A DNA stretch of 64,000 nt from the NCBI GenBank assembly GCA_910578935.1, contig CAJTSM010000002.1:62001-126000 (forward strand), written 5' to 3'. The stretch is from an uncultured Oscillibacter sp. GTDB lineage: Bacteria > Bacillota > Clostridia > Oscillospirales > Oscillospiraceae. Numbering within the stretch: position 1 is the first letter of the stretch; each line of letters opens with the position of its first letter. The notes beneath the pieces were generated by a model, which saw nothing but the letters and a program-made list of their open reading frames with translations, was not told the DNA's origin and did no database searches. The translations under genes were made by a program, and so were the position numbers. Shown one piece after another: positions 59,122 to 64,000 of the stretch.

Positions 59122-59745
59122 TCAGACCTCCCCGGGGAATTTGGGCATGACGACGCCCCGGGCAGTCTTGTCCACTTCCAGGGACGCCCCTTCCAGCCGC
59201 CGGACCTCCGGCCACAGGGCCAGGAAATCCTCTACTCCGGCGACGTTTGGCAGGCCATAGGGAGCGTGGCGGTAGTGCATGGGGACGACACAGCCGGGGA
59301 CCAAGGCTTGGCAGACGGCTTTGGCGTCCTTGGCGTCCACGGTGTACGTGCCGCCCACGGGGATCATTACAAGGTCCACCGGCCCAATGGCGGCAATCTG
59401 CTCCCTTGAAAGCTGGTGTCCCAGATCCCCCATATGCGCCACGGTCACCCCGCCCGCCGAAAGAATGTGAACGGTGTTGTTTCCCCGGAGGGCCCCGCCC
59501 TGGCCGTCGTGGAAGGTTTCCACGGTGCGGACGGCGAAGGGGCAGGGGCCGTCAAAGGGGACCAGCTCCGCCTGATCTGCGGCGTTGTGGTCAAAGTGGC
59601 CGTGGCTGCACAGGATCTTGTGGACCCGAAGCGCTTGCTCCTTCAGGGGCGGGTAACCCTCTACACCGGTGTAAGGGTCCAATAAAATCCGATAGCCGTC
59701 CTGTTCCGCCAAAAAACAGGCGTGGCCCAGCCAGGTGAGTTTCAT
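59122..59745 (-). CDS. MBL-fold metal-dependent hydrolase
   Basis: 207-residue metallo-beta-lactamase-fold protein of the UPF0173/YtkL-like type: MKLTWLGHACFLAEQDGYRILLDPYTG, SHGHFDHNAA (zinc ligands), VAHMGDLGHQLSREQ and VPMHYRHAPYG. AGGAGG lies 8 bases before ATG 59745; the frame reaches upstream only through the terminator. Substrate unknown. Confidence 0.87.
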   Translation of the reverse strand: MKLTWLGHACFLAEQDGYRILLDPYTGVEGYPPLKEQALRVHKILCSHGHFDHNAADQAELVPFDGPCPFAVRTVETFHDGQGGALRGNNTVHILSAGGVTVAHMGDLGHQLSREQIAAIGPVDLVMIPVGGTYTVDAKDAKAVCQALVPGCVVPMHYRHAPYGLPNVAGVEDFLALWPEVRRLEGASLEVDKTARGVVMPKFPGEV

Positions 59746-59771
59746 ATCAACATCCTCCTTATGGAAATTTG

Positions 59772-59801
59772 AAAAACGGGGGCGGACATCCGTCCGCCCC
59801 C
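59772..59801 (-). terminator. Terminator of the DUF4349 gene
   Basis: GGGGGCGGAC/GTCCGCCCCC, loop of 4, followed on the minus strand by GTTTTT. Confidence 0.85.
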
Positions 59802-59809
59802 TCAGTATA

Positions 59810-60850
59810 TCAGTCTTTCGGCTGTTTGTCATCCGGGTTTTTCGGTTCTTCCCCCCTCTGCTTGAAAAAGCGGTTTTCTCCCATCTTGGGCCCGCGGAAA
59901 GATTCCGCCCTCTGGGCCTGCCTCCGCTTGGAAACCTTCACTACCAGCAGGAGGATCAGCGCCAGAATCAAAATCCACGTCCAGTTATAGGCCAGGAAAA
60001 TGGCCACGTCCTGGAGGAAGTCTCCGAAGCCATGGAGCCCGTCCGCGAAGGCGTTTCCAAGGCGGCTTCCAAAGGTGGGCGGGGCCTCCTCCACCGTGGT
60101 GAGGCGCAGTACCTCCCGCAGGCGGACGTCGATGGTGGCGAAGTCCACCAGGGAGTCGTAGTGCCGGAGGGACCCGGTGAGCTGCTCGATCTGGTATTCC
60201 GTCTCGCTGATGGCGTTTTCCAGGTCAATGATGTCCTCCATATGTTCCGCTTTGGCAAGCAGCGTCTGGAGCCGCTCCATCTTGGTCCTCTGGGTTTCCA
60301 GGCGGCTCTCCGTGTCGTAGTACATCTCGCTGATGTTGTCTGCGTTCCGGCTCTGGCTGGTGACGTGGCTGATCTCCCCCACGGTCTTCAAAAAGCCCCG
60401 GAACTCCTTGGCGGGGACCCGGACGGTGTAGCTGGCGCTGCGGCTGCCGTCGCCGTAGCTGTCGGCGGAGGCGTATTCCAGATATCCTCCCAGCTTGTCC
60501 ACCAGGTCCTCCAGGGCGGCGGTGCAGGCGTCGTAGTCCTGGGTTTCCGCCTCGATCTCGGCGGTGTAGACCATCTTGGCGTTGGCCAGCCGGTCCTCGG
60601 TCTGGCTTTCACCCTCCTCTGGAGCCGCCGACGGCTCCTCGGGGGCCTCGGCGTCCGCCGGGGCGTCGAAGCCGAAGTCCATCATCTCGGATTTCCAGTT
60701 CTCTCCGCCGCCGGTGTCATAGGACGTCTGGCTCTCGCTGGCGGCGGGGGCGCTGTCGGTTCCTCCGCTGTAGCCGTCGCCTCCTCCGCAGCCGGTGAGG
60801 GTCAGGGCCGCCAGCAGGGCGGCCAGGAATAAGGCAAGTCTTCGTTTCAT
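59810..60850 (-). CDS. DUF4349 lipoprotein
   Basis: 346-residue lipoprotein. Lipobox LTGC (Cys at about residue 21) follows KRRLALFLAALLAALT. A Ser/Glu-rich linker leads to the DUF4349 domain (ANAKMVYTAEIEAETQDYDACTAALEDLVDKLGGYLEYAS; YTVRVPAKEFRGFLKTVGE), a coiled coil (MERLQTLLAKAEHMEDIIDLENAISETEYQIEQL), then one C-terminal transmembrane helix (WTWILILALILLLVVKV) and a basic tail. AGGAGG precedes ATG 60850. Function unknown; envelope location is certain from the signals. Confidence 0.88.
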   Translation of the reverse strand: MKRRLALFLAALLAALTLTGCGGGDGYSGGTDSAPAASESQTSYDTGGGENWKSEMMDFGFDAPADAEAPEEPSAAPEEGESQTEDRLANAKMVYTAEIEAETQDYDACTAALEDLVDKLGGYLEYASADSYGDGSRSASYTVRVPAKEFRGFLKTVGEISHVTSQSRNADNISEMYYDTESRLETQRTKMERLQTLLAKAEHMEDIIDLENAISETEYQIEQLTGSLRHYDSLVDFATIDVRLREVLRLTTVEEAPPTFGSRLGNAFADGLHGFGDFLQDVAIFLAYNWTWILILALILLLVVKVSKRRQAQRAESFRGPKMGENRFFKQRGEEPKNPDDKQPKD

Positions 60851-61019
60851 CCTCAGATCCTCCTTTTTCCGCCCCGTCTTCCCTGCGGGGCTGTTACTCA
60901 TATAGACGGCGTTTCCGGGGGAAAGGTTCCGTGGACTTCCATATTTTTTAGGGACTGTTTACATCAGAAAACTGTGCAGGTGCTCCAGCGGATTTTCGCC
61001 GGACGCACGGCAAACATTT

Positions 61020-61055
61020 TTAAGGAAGCACTGATTCCATTTCAATCAACGTGTA
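61020..61055. repeat. Truncated family C end
   Basis: TTAAGGAAGCACTGATTCC followed by ATCAACGTG matches the left end of 55902-56070. It lies at the 3' side of the Nudix gene. Confidence 0.55.
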
Positions 61056-61060
61056 AGGCT

Positions 61061-61690
61061 CTAATCAAACAGGGTTTCCCAGGTTTCCGCCCTGTGCGCG
61101 TCGAAGCACATGCGGACCTGTTCTTCCGTGTTTTTCTCCTCCGCCAGGGGCGGCAGATCCTCCGGAGAAAAGTATCCGCTGGCGGTGGTTTCGGTATTCG
61201 GCCGGAATTCCCCGCCCACGGCGGCGCAGAGAACAAAAATCTTGCACACCTTCCAAGCGTAGACAGGCCGGTTGTGTTTCTCCCGGTCCTGGACGGCGAT
61301 GACCCTCTGCGGGATCACCTCCAGCCCTGCCTCCTCCCGGACCTCCTTGGCCGCGTTTTCCAGCACGGAGACATTTACATCCACCCAGCCCCCGGGCAGG
61401 GACCATTTTCCGCTGTTCTCCCGGACCAAAAGAATCTTCCCCTCCCGAAAGACGGCGGCCCGAGTGTCCAGCTTGGGGGTCTGGTAACCGGTTTCGCAGC
61501 AGAAAAGACCCTTCACTGTCTCCAAAGGCAAAGCCGCCTTCCAGGCCAGCATCTCGGCGGAAATGTCCCGGATTCGCTGATACCGCTCGATGTCAAAGGG
61601 GTCTTTTCCATAGTGCAGCCCCGCCTGGGACAGGGCCTGGAGCTCCACCGCCCAATCCAGCCAGGGGGATGTCCGGTCCTCTTTTCTCAC
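61061..61690 (-). CDS. Nudix hydrolase with N-terminal helical domain
   Basis: 209-residue hydrolase. Residues 1-60 form the helical N-terminal domain seen in ADP-ribose-hydrolysing homologues (WLDWAVELQALSQAGLHYGKDPFDIERYQRIRDIS). The Nudix box is GGWVDVNVSVLENAAKEVREEAGLEV. The GTG start 61690 has AGGAGA 7 bases upstream. Substrate not certain: a nucleoside diphosphate linked to a sugar is likely. Confidence 0.88.
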   Translation of the reverse strand: MRKEDRTSPWLDWAVELQALSQAGLHYGKDPFDIERYQRIRDISAEMLAWKAALPLETVKGLFCCETGYQTPKLDTRAAVFREGKILLVRENSGKWSLPGGWVDVNVSVLENAAKEVREEAGLEVIPQRVIAVQDREKHNRPVYAWKVCKIFVLCAAVGGEFRPNTETTASGYFSPEDLPPLAEEKNTEEQVRMCFDAHRAETWETLFD

Positions 61691-61750
61691 AATCTCTTCT
61701 CCTTTTTGCTAAAAACAGGGCCCCGTCCCCGGAGCCCTGTTCGGTCCATA

Positions 61751-62710
61751 TCACGCCACCGCCGAAAAGGGCGTCCGCGCCTTCTGCTCTTCCTCGTTCT
61801 GCCGGGCCAGATCCTGCTGCTGGGCGGTGTTGTCCGTGTCCGCTTTGGTAACGGTGCGGGTGGTGCCGCCGGAGACATAGGACTTGCCGCACTCCGGACA
61901 GATTTCCGTATGCATGGTCACACTCTGGCTGACCACCTTCCGGCCTTCCCGGCCGGCCTTGGCCTGCTCCCGGTAAACATGCTCCATCTCGTGGCCCCGG
62001 ACGGCGGAGGCCGCCTGTTCCGGCTTGATGTTTGTCGGCGTTTGGAAGGACACGCCCATGTCGTCGGACCCATCCTGGTATTTCCGCTCCTCACAGGTCT
62101 GGCACTCGCCTTCCTTCAGGGCGTCCTGCGCGCTCTCGGCTCCCTGGGCGGGACTGCCGTCCTGGGTCTTGGCGTCCTCATCCGCCTCTTGTCCGGGAAG
62201 GAGGGGCTCTTCCTTCTCATCCCCTTGGCCGGGAAGGCCGGGAAACTCTGTCCCGTCCAACTGGGGCGCGCCGCCCGCCAAAACGCTCTCCGCACTCTCC
62301 GGATCATTCCGGCCCAGAGCGTCTTCCGCCAGGGTCAGCCGGCCCTCCAGGGCGTTCTTCCGGGAGCCCTGAACGGGGGAGAGGCCCTCTTTTCCAGTTT
62401 CCACAAAGAGCCCCTCGGGAGTTACTTCGCCGTAGCGGGTCCGCATTCGCCCGGCCATAGCCGCCGGATCATTTTCCAGCCGCGCCGCCAATTGCGGCAG
62501 GGACGCTTCCTCTCTGGAAACAGGGCGCAGGGCCCGCACAGGCTCTACCGGCGCCTCGGGGGAGGCGCTTTTCCGGGCCGTCCAGATCCGGTTTTGTCCC
62601 GCCTGCTGAACGCCGCGCATATTCCGAATATTTTCAGACAGCCGGGACTGGTAAAACGCCCCGGCAGAGCCCATTCCGAAACTTCCAACGCTTGAAATCC
62701 CGCCGATCAT
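61751..62710 (-). CDS. SprA-like putative metalloprotease
   Basis: 319-residue protein with a low-complexity Glu/Pro/Ala-rich first two-thirds and a conserved block CQTCEERKYQDGSDDMGVSFQTPTNI, then VRGHEMEHVYREQ, which holds an HExxH zinc-protease signature, and ICPECGKSYVSGGTTRTV. These features match the SprA-related family of putative metalloproteases. No signal peptide. It starts MIGGISSVGSFGMGSAG. AGGTG lies 5 bases before ATG. Proteolytic activity is unproven. Confidence 0.72.
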   Translation of the reverse strand: MIGGISSVGSFGMGSAGAFYQSRLSENIRNMRGVQQAGQNRIWTARKSASPEAPVEPVRALRPVSREEASLPQLAARLENDPAAMAGRMRTRYGEVTPEGLFVETGKEGLSPVQGSRKNALEGRLTLAEDALGRNDPESAESVLAGGAPQLDGTEFPGLPGQGDEKEEPLLPGQEADEDAKTQDGSPAQGAESAQDALKEGECQTCEERKYQDGSDDMGVSFQTPTNIKPEQAASAVRGHEMEHVYREQAKAGREGRKVVSQSVTMHTEICPECGKSYVSGGTTRTVTKADTDNTAQQQDLARQNEEEQKARTPFSAVA

Positions 62711-63170
62711 AGGATCACCTCATATCTGAAATTGCCTTACGGCGATACTCTAACATTTACAGTATACCACATTTTTCCCAAAGCGCAAGCGTCTTTTTCG
62801 GAGTGCTGGAATACGAATTTGATAGGGGAGATGGGGAGTAGGGGCGGACCTGCGTGTCCGCCCCCTACTTCCGCCATGAAATCTCCGAATGGGATGCTCC
62901 CCGTCCCCCTTCGCCCCAAATTCCGCGAAGCAAATCAGGGCCCAACGCGAAGAAATTCCCGTCAGAGCGCAGTTTTCGCCGTAGGGCGGAAACGGAACGG
63001 TGACGGGAATTTCTTCGCTGCAATAAGGGGGCAAAATCGATTTTTTGGACCGCGCTTTCCAATTCCGCAAGGAAGGGGGTGTCCACGGGGGCCTCAGCAG
63101 GTTCCCCTTGTGGAATTCTAATCAGCCCGCAGGCGGCCCGCTTTTTGCGATGGGCAAAAAGCGGCTTAGC
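62711..63170. other. Gene-free region with large inverted repeat
   Basis: No coding frame with a supported start. It contains GTAGGGGCGGACC/GGTCCGCCCC-type palindrome near 62838-62870, and an 18-bp perfect inverted repeat GCGAAGAAATTCCCGTCA (62947-62964) / complement (63001-63018) enclosing a second stem (TTTCGCC/GGGCGGAAA). Confidence 0.6.
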
Positions 63171-63213
63171 ACCAAAAGGAAGAGACAGCCAGCGGCTGTC
63201 TCTTCCTTTTGGT
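63171..63213 (-). terminator. tRNA-Leu terminator
   Basis: 20-bp perfect inverted repeat (63171-63190 and 63194-63213) with a 3-base loop. The 5' arm on the minus strand begins in the tRNA discriminator base and CCA end and runs through AAAAGGAAGAGACAGCC; the 3' arm ends CTTTTGGT. Confidence 0.75.
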
Positions 63214-63294
63214 GCGCCTGAAGGGACTCGAACCCGCACGCGTTTCCGCACGAGAACCTAAATCTCGCATGTCTACCAATTCCATCACAGGCGC
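63210..63294 (-). tRNA. tRNA-Leu (anticodon UAG)
   Basis: Read on the minus strand: acceptor GCGCCTG pairs with CAGGCGC. The D arm has GGAATTGGTAGAC; the anticodon stem CGAGA/TCTCG encloses loop TTTAGGT (anticodon TAG, reading CUA and CUN). A variable arm GTGCGGAAACGCGT typical of leucine tRNAs follows, then the T arm GCGGGTTCGAGTCCC. The 3' CCA is encoded. A TATAAT box lies at 63319-63314 upstream. Confidence 0.95.
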
Positions 63295-63423
63295 GTATAA
63301 AAACTTGCAGGTATTATATCACACCCCGCTGCCCGCCGTCCAGTCTTATTTTTCTCCGTCCCTGTTCAAGATTTGTGTTGTTAACAGCTATTCTTCAAAA
63401 GTATTCGTCAAAACACCGAAATT

Positions 63424-63452
63424 GGACGGTCACCCTTGAATTGTGACCGTCC
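63424..63452 (-). terminator. Terminator of the AT-rich methyltransferase gene
   Basis: 10-bp perfect stem GGACGGTCAC/GTGACCGTCC between the methyltransferase stop and the tRNA. Confidence 0.65.
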
Positions 63453-63471
63453 GATCAATTAAAATTTCTTG

Positions 63472-64000
63472 TTATTTTTTAGCTTTAAGAAACAATCCTT
63501 TGTCTTTTCTATAAGCCTGTACTGTATTAAATTCCGCATTATAAAAAAACGCCTCTAACTCTTTTTGACCATATACCCTCACATCTCCACTTTTTGAAAA
63601 GGGAAACCAGAGGTTGTTTGCAAAAAATCTGAGTGCTGCACCAAAGTTAGGGTCGGCTAAATATACCGCACCGCTTTTCTTCAAAACTCTTTTACATTCA
63701 TTTGCAAACCCCTGCGGATTTTCAAAGTGATGAAATGCACAGCATACGGTTATGATATCAATACTTTCATCACCCCATTCAAGCGGGTAGCATGGCTTTA
63801 CTTTAAAATTCATATTTGGATAACGCATTTTTGCGGCATGGATCATATTCTTCGATACATCTATCCCATATGCTTGAATTTTTGCTCTTTTCGATAGTTC
63901 CCTCAACAGGGTTCCATTTCCACATGCAACATCAAGGACAATATCATTTTTTCTCAAATCTATCGTATCGGATAGTTCCTTAATATGAAATCTGGTATAT
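63472..64000 (-). CDS. SAM-dependent methyltransferase, AT-rich, N terminus beyond window
   Basis: Class I methyltransferase, about 176 residues in view. The frame is open to the window edge upstream of the first possible start (TTG 63957), reading RFHIKELSDTIDLRKNDIV, so the gene begins outside. Motif I VLDVACGNGTLLRELSK, then IQAYGIDVSKNMIHAAKMRYP, and ITVCCAFHHFENPQGFANECKRVLKKSGAVYL, as in UbiE/COQ5-like enzymes. Codon use is strongly AT-biased, unlike every other gene here, suggesting acquisition by transfer. Substrate unknown. Confidence 0.85.
   Translation of the reverse strand, partial: YTRFHIKELSDTIDLRKNDIVLDVACGNGTLLRELSKRAKIQAYGIDVSKNMIHAAKMRYPNMNFKVKPCYPLEWGDESIDIITVCCAFHHFENPQGFANECKRVLKKSGAVYLADPNFGAALRFFANNLWFPFSKSGDVRVYGQKELEAFFYNAEFNTVQAYRKDKGLFLKAKK

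Overview
The window comes from a GC-rich member of the Firmicutes, most likely an Oscillospiraceae (clostridial cluster IV) gut anaerobe. The basis is an L27 precursor with a cleavable N-terminal peptide next to its Prp protease, a complete WalRKHI system with a WalJ-like hydrolase, YerC, TypA, a glycine riboswitch on a sodium symporter, SLH surface proteins and a selenium-cofactor module. Species cannot be fixed from the sequence alone. Nearly all genes are ordinary chromosomal housekeeping genes. No integrase, transposase, CRISPR array or rRNA is visible.

Layout. 1-2160: 3' part of birA and a two-gene chromate transporter. 2200-5688 (minus): rplU-prp-rpmA and obg, separated by a divergent XRE regulator/small-ORF pair flanked by long inverted repeats. 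6124-8171 (minus): hslO, a methyltransferase and yerC. 8682-17387: RsiV-like protein, glycine-riboswitch-controlled AGCS symporter, two mgtC paralogues, DUF1294 protein, psuG/psuK pseudouridine salvage, and a LytTR/membrane-protein pair. 17443-24140: lipoprotein, asnS, then rlmH-walJ-tfoX-GNAT and murA. 24391-29876 (minus): Nudix-walR-walK-walH-walI. 30130-37069 (plus): VanY-type peptidase, typA, an SLH protein, a radical SAM protein and a second SLH/Big2 surface protein. 37482-40111 (minus): yqeC-yqeB-selD. 40393-45792 (plus): GreA/B-like factor, feoA-feoA-feoB-Cys-rich peptide and a ZIP transporter. 46037-49703: pyk, XRE/membrane pair, TepA-like protease and a tiny membrane protein. 49845-52713: proB-proA-proC. 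53175-55401 (minus): serA and serC. 56109-62710: CLC channel, YetF-like protein, HAD phosphatase, MBL hydrolase, DUF4349 lipoprotein, Nudix hydrolase and a SprA-like putative metalloprotease. 63210-63294: tRNA-Leu(UAG). 63472-64000: an AT-rich partial methyltransferase that contrasts sharply with everything else.

How the genes work together. Proline (proBAC) and serine (serAC) biosynthesis are clustered. Iron uptake (feo) carries three copies of one 16-bp palindrome, a likely metalloregulator operator. The wal genes, murA, the VanY peptidase and the surface proteins concern the envelope. yqeC-yqeB-selD implies that the cell makes a labile selenium cofactor for molybdenum hydroxylases, whose enzymes lie elsewhere.

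The most distinctive content is intergenic. At least four families of short non-coding repeats, about 120-170 bp with inverted termini and MITE-like form, sit in gaps and 5' leaders: the rplU leader, between walH and walI, in the clc leader, and upstream of yerC, where one family appears inserted inside another. A promoter-terminator unit with no ORF at about 52958-53176 is a small-RNA candidate. Gene starts were chosen from ribosome-binding sites and family alignments recalled from memory. No database search was possible, so family names rest on recognised motifs.
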